Assembly (NCBI GenBank): GCA_963580455.1
Contig: OY756963.1
Coordinates: forward strand, 20,169,555 to 20,233,554
Direction of reading: 5' to 3'
Length of the DNA stretch: 64,000 nucleotides
From: Euonymus europaeus
Taxonomy: Eukaryota > Streptophyta > Magnoliopsida > Celastrales > Celastraceae
Shown here: in pieces, positions 10,094 to 20,896 of the stretch
Layout of the letters: every line of letters starts with the position of its first letter
How positions within the stretch are numbered: position 1 is the first letter of the stretch
Notes under the pieces: model-generated
Databases searched by the model: none
What the model was told of the DNA's origin: nothing
Seen by the model: only the letters and a program-made list of their open reading frames with translations
Position numbers and translations under genes: made by a program

Positions 10094-10222
10094 GATGTGC
10101 ATGTGGGGTTTTATCTAATCTGAGGATCAGACTCGTTATTCCCAAGTTTATCATATAGCAGGCTTTTTTGAGATATATAAAAGAATGGCAAAAATTAATA
10201 AAAAAATACAGATAATACAAGT
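10094..10222 (-). repeat. Inverted duplicate of the OMT1 upstream region, carrying an empty MITE site
   Basis: The reverse complement of this segment matches the DNA around 4,700-5,500 upstream of OMT1. Shared blocks include GCCTGCTATATGATAAACTT, ATAACGAGTCTGAT and CCCACATGCAC. Where OMT1 has the 613-bp MITE between two CTTTTGCCG copies, this copy has a single TTTTTGCCA flanked by the same neighbours (ATCTGTA...TTATTA on one side, TTCTTTTATAT on the other). It therefore represents the uninserted site. Confidence 0.75.
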
Positions 10223-10368
10223 TAATCTGCGTTGGGTCAGGAAGAAAACAGTTGCAGAATCTTATAAATTAAAGAAATCCAACGTAGGAAATTGTAGAGT
10301 TTAAATAATATACAAACTTATTATTATTGAGGTGTAAACACACATTTGCTTTGCGTGCATATACTGGG

Positions 10369-10505
10369 CAATTTAATCCCATCCATTCATATCATATGAC
10401 CATGACATTTTAATGTCTATAAATTAAGATCCTCCATCTGTAGGAGAGGAGAATTTGTCTGCCTAATCAAATTCAAGTAGAGCTTCTAAGAGATCTCTAG
10501 AACCT
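10369..10505 (+). promoter_or_regulatory. OMT2 core promoter and 5' leader
   Basis: A TATA box (TATAAAT) lies at 10,418-10,424. The block AATTTAATCCCATCCATTCA just upstream and the leader (GGAGAGGAGAATTTGTCTGC) are nearly the same as before OMT1. This indicates a duplicated promoter with the same core layout. Confidence 0.65.
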
Positions 10506-12082
10506 ATGGATCCCAATCATTCTGTAGGAGCAAGAGAGTTTCTTGAAGCTCAAACCCATCTGTACAAACATTCTATGAACTACATAACTTCAATGTCACT
10601 CAAGTCAATTGTTGAGCTTGGAATTCCTGACATTATCCACAATCATGGTAAACCTATCACTCTTCATGAGTTGGCCTCAGCAGTTAAGGTTCCCCCGAGA
10701 CGAGCCGAGTACCTGAACCGGCTCATGCGCTTAATGGTCCAATCAGGTTTCTTTGCCATAGCAAAAGTTGACTACAAGAATCAAGAAGAAATTGCATACA
10801 TTCTTACACCTTCTTCTACGCTTCTTCTGAAACACAATTCAATCTGCTTGTCACCATATGTGTCGATGGTACTAGACCCGAGCATTCTAGCCTCATGCGG
10901 TTTCCTGTCAGACTGGGTTCAAGGAGGTGGTGATGATGATCATGATCAAGATCAAAAGCTAGCAGTGTATGAGAAAACACAAGGCATGAGCTTTTGGGAA
11001 TATTGTGGCAAAAACCCGAAGTATGGAAAGGTTTTCAACGATGCGATGGCCGGAGATTCTCAAACGATGAATCTCGTCATTAGAGAATGTGAACCTATTT
11101 TTGAGGGAGTGAAATCACTTGTGGACGTAGCAGGTGGTGTTGGATTGACTGCCAAGATTATATGTGAGGCATTCCCTCACTTGAAATGCACAGTGCTTGA
11201 CCTGCCACATGTTGTTGCCAATTTGAAAGAGACTGAAAACTTGAAGTATGTTGGTGGTGACATGCTCGACTCTGTCCCTTCTGGAGATGCCATTCTTCTT
11301 AAGGTACCCTCTCTAATGTCGTTAGTTAAAATGCCGTTTCACTAAAAAAAAATTGGAATATTTTAGTAATGTTTTGATATAATTATATGTACACAAGATC
11401 CCCATTTGATATGTTATCTTGAAGGGGAAAAGATAATGATTGAAATTTTTTATATTTTTATTTTTAGGAATTATGACTAATTGTATCCCCTGCCATCTCA
11501 ATTTATATACTATATCATTGTCATCTATAATAGTTAATAAATAGATTTGATTTGATTTGATTTGATATATATGATATGATTTCTATTTTTGTAGACTATA
11601 TCATTGCCAGGTAATGATTGATTAATAGTATATATTTTATTACATACAGTGATTTATATGTATATAGACAGGTTGATGGCTAGTTTAAAGTAAAAAAATA
11701 ATCCCACAAAAAGAATATAAGATTATACATATTCTATGATTTTATTGCTCACATTAAATTATGATCGTAGTGGACATTGCATAATTGGAGTGATGAAGAG
11801 TGCTTGACGATATTGAAGAACTGCAAAAAAGCAATTGGAGGCAAAGGTAAGGGAGGAAAAGTGATCATCATAGACATTGTGCTTAGCGATCAGAAGAACA
11901 ATGATGATGAAGAAGCAACAGAATTAATGCTCCAATATGACATAATGATGATGACTTTGTGTACTGGAAAAGAGAGGAGTGAGAAAGAATGGGAAAGGCT
12001 CTTCTTAGGTGCTGGTTTTAGTGATTATAAGATTTTTACATCTATGCTGGGTTTTAGATCTCTTATTGAGGTCTATCCATAA
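10506..12082 (+). CDS. O-methyltransferase OMT2 (COMT-type), two exons
   Basis: Exons 10,506-11,303 and 11,771-12,082 join in phase 0 to give 369 residues; the intron is 467 bp. It is a close paralogue of OMT1 and OMT3 with the same N-terminal dimerisation region, SAM motif (DVAGGVGLTA) and GKERSEKEW segment. It would be a cytosolic SAM-dependent phenolic O-methyltransferase of unknown substrate. The catalytic His is kept (H270), but the next residue is Asn (LHNW) where the family almost always has Asp (LHDW); the codon is AAT instead of GAT. The exon 2 start WTLHNW keeps the Trp that OMT1 has lost. Reading frame and splice sites are intact, so it is probably expressed, but its activity may be altered. 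Confidence 0.88.
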
Positions 12083-12830
12083 TTTGTGTGTTTCTGTTGA
12101 GAGAGAGTGTTAAGTGTGTATGTTCATTAAGTATGGTGTGTTGTGTTAATGCTTGATTTTATAATTAAGCATAATAAATTATATGTTGAAAACATCCCAA
12201 TCAGAAATAAATAATCTATTATGGATTATGGTGTGATGGTTTTTTTTATCAAAAAATTATTTAAAATGAAGAAAGAGAAAGGTTTATGGCCTCATGCATG
12301 GTCATTTAAAATAGAAAATATAAAGGTTTAATGTTTGATAGGTCTGTCAAAATTATTTTGTATATAAATAAGGACATTAGTAAAGATTGTACACCAATAA
12401 GACCCCGGGTCTCTAAATTTTATACCACTACGGACATTTTTAATTTAAAAAAAATTTTAATGAATAAGTTACCCTTATTTTTATTAATGATTGAAAATCA
12501 TTTAATTTATTTACAAGGATTAAGATGTGTTAAAGAAACGACACTCCCACCATCACCTCTGCTTTTCTAAAGACTCCACAATTCCTAGCATCACCAGCTC
12601 TCCATCAAGCACAAAGGACATCTAATATTTGAGCTAGCTAGATCCTTTAAATTGAAGACGTGGATTATCAATATGAAGATCCCAACTTACACCTTTTTTT
12701 GGAAAATTTATTTTTATATATCAAAATGAGAAGGAGAAAAGTCCTTCTACTATGGCTCACAATAGGGGACCAAATCTAACCCATCAAGACGAGGTAAAAG
12801 CCGAAACAATAAGATAAAAAACAAGAAACA
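12083..12830. other. OMT2 3' flank and intergenic DNA
   Basis: The first part (to about 12,230) resembles the 3' flanks of OMT1 and OMT3, including AATCAGAAATAAATA, and so holds the 3' UTR. The remainder is AT-rich with no gene-like frame. Confidence 0.45.
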
Positions 12831-13236
12831 ATGACAACAAATCTTAACATGAGAACTAAAAAACACAGAGGCACAAAACTAGAAACCTGCCTTTCTACAT
12901 TCAAGATCCATGACGTCTTTGATGAAGTTGTGAGGTTGAAATTGTTCCCTTTCTCATTCAAAGATAGAGCCAAGCTGTGGTTTTATTCTCTGTCGACCGA
13001 ATCTGTATTGAGTGTAGCTTGCATTAAATTTTTTACAAAAATACATTTGTTCTTGTGCAAAGGCAAATTAGTCGAGAGATATCATGGACTTCACTCAAGG
13101 GGAGAATGAACCATTCTATGAAGTATGGGAGAGATTTAGAGAGCTACCACAAAAGTACTGTAGTCATCATAGCATATCTTATTGGATACAAATGCATTTT
13201 TTTTCCATGAAGGACTCACAACAATTATAAGAAAAT
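12831..13236 (+). mobile_element. Gypsy gag fragment (decayed)
   Basis: The frame at 12,831-13,109 contains RLKLFPFSFKDRAKLWFYSL. The shifted frame after it contains FTQGENEPFYEVWERFRELP and FFFHEGLT. Both are characteristic of the capsid part of plant Ty3/Gypsy gag (retrotransposon gag domain). A frame change divides them, and nothing else of the element is visible. It ends at the OMT relic. Confidence 0.75.
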
Positions 13237-13238
13237 CG

Positions 13239-13316
13239 TGGAGAGGAGAGTTTGTCTGCCTAATCAAATTCCAAGTAGAGCTACTAAAATCTCTAGAAAT
13301 ATGGATCCCATTCATT
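13239..13316 (+). pseudogene. 5' relic of a fourth O-methyltransferase gene
   Basis: GGAGAGGAGAGTTTGTCTGC, then CTAATCAAATTCCAAGTAGAGC and ATCTCTAGAAATATGGATCC match the 5' leader and start codon region of OMT1-OMT3. The ATG is at 13,301, and similarity stops about 16 bases later, where unrelated DNA begins. Only the leader and the first codons (Met-Asp-Pro) remain, jammed between the Gypsy gag relic and LINE debris. It shows that the array once held, or received part of, another copy. Confidence 0.75.
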
Positions 13317-13441
13317 ATTATTATTGCAAACAAAGAAACACGAGACTACAATTCACACCAGACCAACTCGAATCTATGATCGAGTGGATCACAATCACAT
13401 GAAGCCAATTTTGAAAATAAAAAAATAAAAAATTGAGAATA

Positions 13442-15060
13442 TTATCCGAGAGTCTTGAGATAGCGGCCCCATTTACATAATCTATCCGTCCAATCATTTT
13501 CATGTCTGCTAATATTCAAAATTTTCGAACTCGAAAAACTATCCGTCTTCAATAGGATCTCCTCAACCATGTTCTCAATGGCCCAAGATGCAATAAAGTA
13601 TGGCAGTTGAATTGCTTTAACAACAAGCAAAGCATCCCGTTCAAATTGAACATCATATAACCGGAGCTCCAAACAACGAATGACACCCAACCTTAAAGCT
13701 AGAGCTTCACCAACCGTAGGATCCATTCGGGGGCTACATGAGACCACCGCAAAAATCATAGAACCAGAAGAATCATGGGCAATAGCTACAGAAGCACATA
13801 AATTCTAACTCATGGCAGTATCAAAATTAACTTTTGAAAGGAGGAGACCATGTCTATTGCGGCAAAGACTGGGCAAAGGATGGACTTCTCCAGGCTTGGA
13901 AATGCTTATCATGCACCATCAAAAGTTGAGAAATTAATTTAGGAGATGATATCCTCTGACCACCATAAACTATAGCATTTCGGAAACCCCATATCTGAAC
14001 GAAGGCCACCAAAGCTAACAATTGAAGCTCTTGGAAATCCTCACGAGGAATACCAATACTTGGCAGATATTCTGACCCACTCCAAAACACTTGGAATCTC
14101 GATATGCCTTCGATAAAAATGCCACCGAGAATGAGACCACGTACAACAATTGAGAAACACTGCATTCTAACAACATATGACCCAAGGTCTCGATTGCACC
14201 ACCACAAATAGGACACGTCTGCTGCTCCTTAGCGAGATGAAAAACATTCGACAATCGATCTCTTGCTGGGAAAAGATTACAAGCCATTTTCCTCAGCAGC
14301 AGTTGAAATTGAACCTTCACTTTCCAAATCTGCTTCCACAACCCAACATTCATCGAAAAGCCCGCATTCGTATTCAACCTATGATAAGAAAGTTTAACTG
14401 AGAAAGTTCCATTTCTATCGTGATACCAAATCCATCTATCTGCCCCTCCTGTCTCAGACAATCGGATTTTCAAGATATTATCTACCGATTCCAGAACAAA
14501 GAACCAACTGAACATTCGATCTTTGAGGATTAAGAAGCATTAGAAAGCCCAGATTATCTTCATCCATAGTCACTGCCACATCTGGGAGAGCAATCGGCCT
14601 AAATCCAGCTTGATCAGGAATCCACAAATCACACCGTACCTGAGTACTAGAACCTGATTTAATCAGCTTACATAGACCATCCCCAATCACAGCCCTTGCT
14701 GACATGATGTGCTTCCTGTCCAAGAATCAGGTCTTAAAACACGGGATTCCATTATATCTTCCTCGAGGACTAACATATTTGTTGAGAAGCTGAACTGAAC
14801 ACACCGAAGGGTCACCAATTATCAACCACCAACTAAATTTGGCCAATAAAGCTGAATTCATATGAATTGTATTTTGAAAACGTAGACCACCTTGAGCCTT
14901 TGGAGTACACATCGAGCTCCAACTTTTCAAGTATAGATGTCTAGCACCGCGCTCAAAGCCCCACCAAAAATCCCTCATGATCGATCCCATCAAATGAATG
15001 ACAAACATAATTGGGCAGCCTGTACATTGACATAGTATAAGAGGGTAAGGTTGAAAGCAC
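13442..15060 (-). mobile_element. L1-type LINE relic (RT C-terminus to RNase H)
   Basis: On the minus strand the order is: the RT C-terminal part with MRDFWWGFERGARHLYL and AQGGLRFQNTIHMNSALLAK (14,727-15,080); a zinc-binding RT region with TCPICGGAIETLGHMLLECS (14,015-14,515); and an RNase-H-like end with GEALALRLGVIRCLEL and ISRHENDWTDRLCK (13,442-13,759). This matches the 3' half of plant L1-type LINEs. Stops and frame changes break it, so it is inactive. It lies in the OMT2-OMT3 spacer. Confidence 0.85.
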
Positions 15061-15660
15061 CAATTTGAACACACAATCACAAGAAATCAATAAAAGAAAA
15101 ATTGAATACGGTGATTTTACGTGGTTCAGTCAGAACGTGTCTACGTACTCGGAGCCCTTTGGGCTCCTCGTCTCCCCCACAAAATCTTCAACTTTATCTT
15201 TAGGCTTTAAAGTTCAATCCATCATTATAATGCGCCACACCATAATTGAACAACTCGTGCGTCACCCCGTCTATTCATACCCACATATTTGAGCTTCTTG
15301 GGAAACTCTCTCTCTTCTCTCGTCTCAATAATTGGTCGTTAAAATTCAATGGTCATTTCTACCCAAAAATGATTGCGTCAGATGCATCTTACTTCAAGGA
15401 TTCAAACAGTGGTGGTTGTGCATGAGAGGTGTCACTAGAGTTGGCCGAGTCTATCACTTTTTACTCCCTTCGCCCCCATCTTTGAAGTAATTTTTTGGTG
15501 GTTTAGATGACTATTGACGGTAGGTGATAGGTGGGTTACATTGCTCGGAGTTTGGGGGCTTTTGGAGGCCGCGGCAATCGGAACAATGGCCGAACGACTA
15601 TTAATCTTCCATTATTACATTAATGTCTTATTGTTTTATTAAATATATTATCTAGGTGAC
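15061..15660. other. Repeat-like spacer without a recognisable gene
   Basis: It contains ATTTTACGTGGTTCAGTC and GGAGCCCTTTGGGCTCC (an inverted repeat around 15,152-15,168), features seen in dispersed plant repeats. No family-like protein was found, and the short open frame at 15,065-15,292 is not convincing. Confidence 0.35.
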
Positions 15661-15860
15661 AAACACACATGACATCTCACATAAATTATGTAAAGCTATC
15701 TACAAATAGTTTTTGTATTTTTACCATTTTCGATTATTTAAACATTTGGTTGTTGCTTGTGTATTATTTAAACTCTGCAATTCCCCACATCATATTTCTT
15801 TCCGATTATGGAGCTGTTTGCATATTTGAAACGTTTGTACATATTTCTCTTGAAAAAACA

Positions 15861-15991
15861 ATATTATCTCTGCATTCTTTTATTAATTTATATTTGTCCA
15901 TAAATTAAGATCCTCCATTAGTAGAAGAGGAGAGAGGAGAGTTTTTCTGCCTAATCTAATTCCAAGTAGTGCTTCTAAGAGATCTCTAGAC
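15861..15991 (+). promoter_or_regulatory. OMT3 5' leader with altered core promoter
   Basis: The leader (GAGGAGAGTTTTTCTGCC...CTCTAGAC) matches the other OMT genes, but the TATA position reads CATAAAT (15,899-15,905) instead of TATAAAT. The shared upstream block (AATCCCATCCATTCA) is missing. The DNA immediately upstream instead resembles the more distal region at 4,590-4,715 of OMT1, which implies a deletion of a few hundred bases here. Confidence 0.55.
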
Positions 15992-17576
15992 ATGGATCCC
16001 AATCATTCTCTAGGAGCAAGAGAGTTGCTTGAAGCTCAAACCCACGTGTACAAACATTCCATGAACTACATAACTTCAATGTCACTCCAGTCCATTATTC
16101 AGCTTGGAATTCCTGACATAATCCACAATCATGGCAAACCCATCACTCTTCAAGAGTTGGCCTCAGCAGTTAAGGTTCCCCCGGGCCGAACTGGGTACCT
16201 GAACCGGCTCATGCGGTTGATGGTTCACTCAGGTTTCTTTGCCACAACTAAAGTTGACTACAAGATCAATCAGGAAGATGAAGATGCATACATTCTTACA
16301 CCGTCTTCTACGCTTCTTCTGAACCAAAATTCAACCTGCTTGTCACCATATGTTTCGGTGGTACTAGATCCGAGCATTCTAGCCTCATTCGGTTTCCTGG
16401 CAGACTGGGTTCAAGAAGGTGTTGATGATGCAGTGTATGAGAAAACACAAGGGCTGAGCTTTTGGGACTATTGGGGCAAAAACCCTAAGTGTGGAAAGGT
16501 TTTCAACGATGCGATGGCCGGAGATTCTCAATTGATGAATCTCATCATTAGAGACTGTGAACCTATTTTTGAGGGAGTGAAATCACTTGTGGATGTAGCA
16601 GGTGGTGTTGGATTGACTGCCCAGATAATATGTGAAGCATTCCCTCATTTGAAATGCACAGTGCTTGACCTACCACACGTTGTTGCCAATTTGAAAGACA
16701 CTGAGAACTTGAAGTATGTTGGTGGCGACATGCTCAACTCTATCCCTTCTGGAGATGCCACTCTTCTTAAGGTACAGTCTCTAATGTCGTTAGTTAATTA
16801 AAATACCGTTTCTCTAAAAAAAATTGCAATGTTTTGATATAAACATAAACTCTGGATTTTTGGCCCCCACTTGATATGTTATTTTGAAGGGGAAAAGATG
16901 ATGATTTAACATATTTTCCTGAGGAATTATAACTAATTGTATCCCCTGCCATCTCAATTTATATACTATATCATTGTCATCTAATAGTTAATAAATAGTG
17001 TGTATATATATATATATATTTGATTTGATTTGATTTTTATTTTTGTATACTATATCATTGTCATCTAATAATTGATTAATAGTATATATATTTGATTTTA
17101 TTTTATTAATATGATAGGATTTGATTGATTGGTGGGATTCATTATATACAGTTATTTGTATGTACACAGGTTGACGGCTAGTTTAAATTAAAAAATATTC
17201 CCACAAAAAGAATATAAGATTAAACATATTCTATGATTTTATTGCTCATTAAATTATGATGTAGTGGACATTGCATGATTGGAGTGATGAAGACTGCTTG
17301 ACGATATTGAAGAACTGCAAAGAAGCAATTGGAGGCAAAGGTAAGGGAGGAAAGGTGATCATCATAGACATTGTGTTAAGCGACCAGAAGAGCAATGGTG
17401 ATCAAGAATCAACAGAGTTAATGCTCACATTTGACATATTGATGATGGCTTTGTTTACTGGGAAAGAGAGGAGTGAGAAAGAATGGAAAAGCCTCTTCTT
17501 AGACGCTGGTTTTAGTGATTATAAGATTTTTACATCTATGTTTGGTTTTAGATCTCTTATTGAGGTCTATCCATAA
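15992..17576 (+). CDS. O-methyltransferase OMT3 (COMT-type), two exons
   Basis: Exons 15,992-16,771 and 17,265-17,576 join in phase 0 to give 363 residues; the intron is 493 bp and similar in sequence to that of OMT2. This copy has the standard catalytic block: K-W-T-L-H-D-W with His264 as the expected base, SAM motif DVAGGVGLTA, VLDLPHVV and GKERSEKEW. It is slightly shorter than OMT1 because of a small loss in the acidic His/Asp stretch of the variable loop, near residue 145. It is probably a cytosolic SAM-dependent methyltransferase of a flavonoid or other phenolic; the substrate is not readable. The coding part is the most canonical of the three, but its promoter differs from the others. 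Confidence 0.9.
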
Positions 17577-18316
17577 TTTGTATGTGTGTGTGACTTTATG
17601 TTTTCAATCTTTGCAATTCCAAGCATAAAAAGTTTGCGTCACATGAGACATCCTGGTTAGACTCATATTAATTATCGAATGAAAAATCTCGTATGATATT
17701 ATTTTTGATTAAAAAATATTCATGTGTGTGGATACTTTAAATATGGTGTGTTGTGTTCATGCTGGATTAGCTAATCAAGCATGAAACATATTGTTGAAAC
17801 TATTTCAATCAGAAATATATGCTCTATTATGGTTTGATGCTTTAATTAATAATATCTACTGGTCATTATAAAAAAACTTCCGATATTGAGGTATACATAT
17901 AGATACATCTTTGCATTTTTTTTCTTCCCTTTTTTATATAGTCCTAATGAAATGCAATTCAATTAAGACCATATAAAAGAATTTTATTTATTTTGATTTA
18001 TAATCTAATGGTGTTTGTGTATTTGATTATATCTGAACTTAATTATGCCTATTTAAGGACACTTATCAAACTCCTAAACACTAAGTGTTTTTACCCAAAA
18101 ATTAGTACACCAAACAGCGGAATAAAATGAGTCATTCTCAATTCCCTCCCTATTCTCCAAATCAAAGTACCCCTTAATAATAAACCAACTTATTTCATAT
18201 AACTCGTATAATGTAATCCCATTATATATAATACACTATTTTCATGTGTTTGAGTGTAATGAGGGAACTCTGAAATTCTCTAGAGTTTACAATTTTCATA
18301 CAATGGTAGAGAATAC
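17577..18316. other. OMT3 3' flank and intergenic DNA
   Basis: Up to about 17,910 the sequence resembles the 3' flank of OMT1, with an insertion of about 115 bp at 17,600-17,725. Beyond that it is AT-rich without gene content. Confidence 0.45.
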
Positions 18317-19052
18317 TGTTGGATCTTGGTGGTAATGATTTTATCCAAAATCAATATCGTGTAAATAAGAAATTAATTTCTTAAGCGATCACATGAAGTT
18401 GGAAGAATAAATATATTAATTCAAATCTCATATTGGAATCAACTTAAAGGTGAGTTTATAAGACATCATTTGATCAAGCCCGTTTACTTTTTCAATCCAT
18501 TAAAACTTCAATTAATTTTTTTTAGTTGGGCTATTACTAGGTGTATTAGCCATTGGGTTTAATATTAATTACAAAATATATATTTGATTTTTTGGTTTCA
18601 TTAAGAATTAAATATGGGTTTTAATTCCTTCCTTTTATATTGGTTTGTTTGGAGGAGAAAAGAACTAGGTTTTTACATAATTTCTTTTTGAGCTTTATTC
18701 TCCCCTATCCTCCTTTCTTGTTGTCTTCCTCCACTCTTGAGAGAGTACTTCTTGATTCCGCATTATACTACGGATCATGCTACCGAAGTGTGTCATCGAG
18801 TAGACCTGAGATGTGATATTGCGAGAGCTGTAAGCACATCATATAAGACATGCAATAATTCACCTTAAGACAAGAGGTGTAAACTTTGTCTCGGTATTTC
18901 ATGTTTAAAGGTTTTTGAGTTTCAATTTCTATTGTTTTATATACAATTATATTGTTCAATTATACATATGTGAACTTTACTAATCGCATGATTGTTCAAG
19001 TCTCAGCATATCCAAGTTTCGTAGATCATCAAAAGTGACATGATTTCTAACA
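18317..19052 (+). mobile_element. Probable solo LTR
   Basis: The segment begins TGTTGGATCTTGG and ends TTTCTAACA, that is TG...CA, 736 bp, with a TATA-like stretch (TTTTATATTGG) near 18,632. Flanks are AATAC (18,312-18,316) and AACAC (19,053-19,057), a 4-of-5 match to a target duplication. There is no internal retrotransposon sequence, so a solo LTR left by recombination is the simplest reading. Confidence 0.55.
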
Positions 19053-19170
19053 AACACGAGTGTAATATAATATACCTTTCAAATTATTAGATGATAATTC
19101 AAAAGTAACATGATTCCTAATAAACACGAGTGTAATATGGTATACCTTTCAAATTATTAGATGATAATTG
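19031..19170. repeat. 70-bp tandem duplication
   Basis: AAAAGTGACATGATTTCTAA at 19,031 recurs as AAAAGTAACATGATTCCTAA at 19,101. Both continue through AAACACGAGTGTAATAT to AAATTATTAGATGATAATT. The first copy overlaps the right end of the probable solo LTR, so the duplication arose after that insertion. Confidence 0.8.
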
Positions 19171-20896
19171 TACATTATGAAAATTGCGGATCCGTTAAAG
19201 TCAAAATCGTTTGTTTTAAGTTTTTTTAAAATAAAAAAGAATTATTATTATAACATTTGGCCGACACTTTCTTCAATCAATCTGAGTCAATCCTGTCAAT
19301 ATAATAACTATCTCGATTTCATTGTTGGAAAGCAATCGAACTCCTTGGCACTCTGTTTTAAATTAAATATTTTGGCTAGTGCTCCTCCTTAAATCCAATC
19401 CACTATGTGTTGTTGCCATCTTTGTATATAAGAGAGTGATTTCCAGCTCACATATTGCATATAAAAATTGCGTCTCTTCTGTCCCATGTCTGCCATAAAA
19501 CATATAATATAATGTTTATTGATCATCTATTCTTTTAGTTTAGGTGCACTTTCGGATCCGTAAAATGAAACTGGCCCTGTGTTCCGTTTATTTGGGGGAA
19601 AATCAAGCATATGGAAATATTTCTCATTTTGTGGTGTATAGAGATGGAAAACAAATAAGTCAAACAAAATTTATAATGGGTCAACTCAAAAATAAATTTT
19701 ACAAAATGAAAAACAATTTCTCTTATTCTCTTGAGAAGTTTTCTCCATAGCATTAAAATCTCTTTAAACAATTTTTCTGGTCAATGTATGTATACAAGGG
19801 AACAACAACGGAGTGAATCAAAATATGTTATGCAATATATATATATATATAGGAGAATTCTCTTATAAGGACCTAAAATAAGAATTTAAAATAAGGACCT
19901 GAGCTTTTAGAGTGCAAGATATTTTTTAAAAAATTTGAAAAAATTATGTTTATGTTTGATTGGTTTTACGAATCTAATGATATATTTTTTGTTTCAAACA
20001 AAAATCAAATGTTACCCGAAAAGTGGATAAAAATTGGACTTCAAAAGTTGGCGCTCGTAAGTGTAAAATCACGGGCGCCACATGTGATCTTTTTTGTGTA
20101 CACATGGGATCTGGATAAACAATTTAAGGTCAATAAATTGCATTTTATAATACTTTGTATACATATTTATATATACATACATATATGTGACATTAATTAA
20201 AAAATATACGTTTTAACGAGTCTTTGTTATTGTGATTGTGGATATACTTTGTTAGAGAGTGTACTGAATATATATTTGCATATGTACGTATGAAAATACA
20301 TTCAACACGTATCATAAATATACCGACGTATATTGTGAAATAAAATATTATTGGATGTGTTTTTATATTAAAGACATACGAGAATTTAATATTCGGTTCT
20401 CATCTTGACAAATATTACCATTGCTTGACAATAATATGTGTATATATCAAAATTATTATTATTATTATAGTTACTATGGACTGACACATATATAAACATT
20501 ATGTGTTGTTGTGCTCCAATTGTAGCAAAGAATTCTGCATTTGGTATCAAATGGGAGATAAAATTTCAAAATACATCAGGGGATCAACCCTATTCCAGAC
20601 TCAACACAGAAGGATGTTCAAACGGATGGAGCGTCATGGGTTAAATGCTGGGTAGCAATTACCAAGTGTGTGTTTGGCAAACAATTACAAACAACATATA
20701 TATATCTCAATATTATCCAAAGAAGCGCCATTACAAAGCTAGAGCTAGCTTGCATGCCAAACCTCAACCCAGGAAACAATAACGCGTCTAAGTGATTTTA
20801 ATGAATCGGACAAAGTAAGCAACCATACAACATATGACAGTGCTGAGGAAGCACAACATTTACAGATATCTGAAACCTACTCATTCACTATACTGT
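19171..20896. other. Intergenic DNA and CAP-G 3' flank
   Basis: AT-rich, with a few TA microsatellites (near 19,835 and 20,160). No recognisable protein was seen. The last few hundred bases before 20,897 should contain the CAP-G 3' UTR, since that gene ends there on the minus strand. Confidence 0.45.

Noticed and set aside
9626..10158. Open frames in the GC-rich spacer upstream of OMT2
   Set aside because: No family-like motif; the sequence is made of AGCCC/ATCAGCC-type repeats and, further right, an inverted non-coding duplicate.
15065..15292. Open frame of 75 codons between OMT2 and OMT3
   Set aside because: No recognisable content; it lies in repeat-like DNA with ACGTGGTTC-type sequence.
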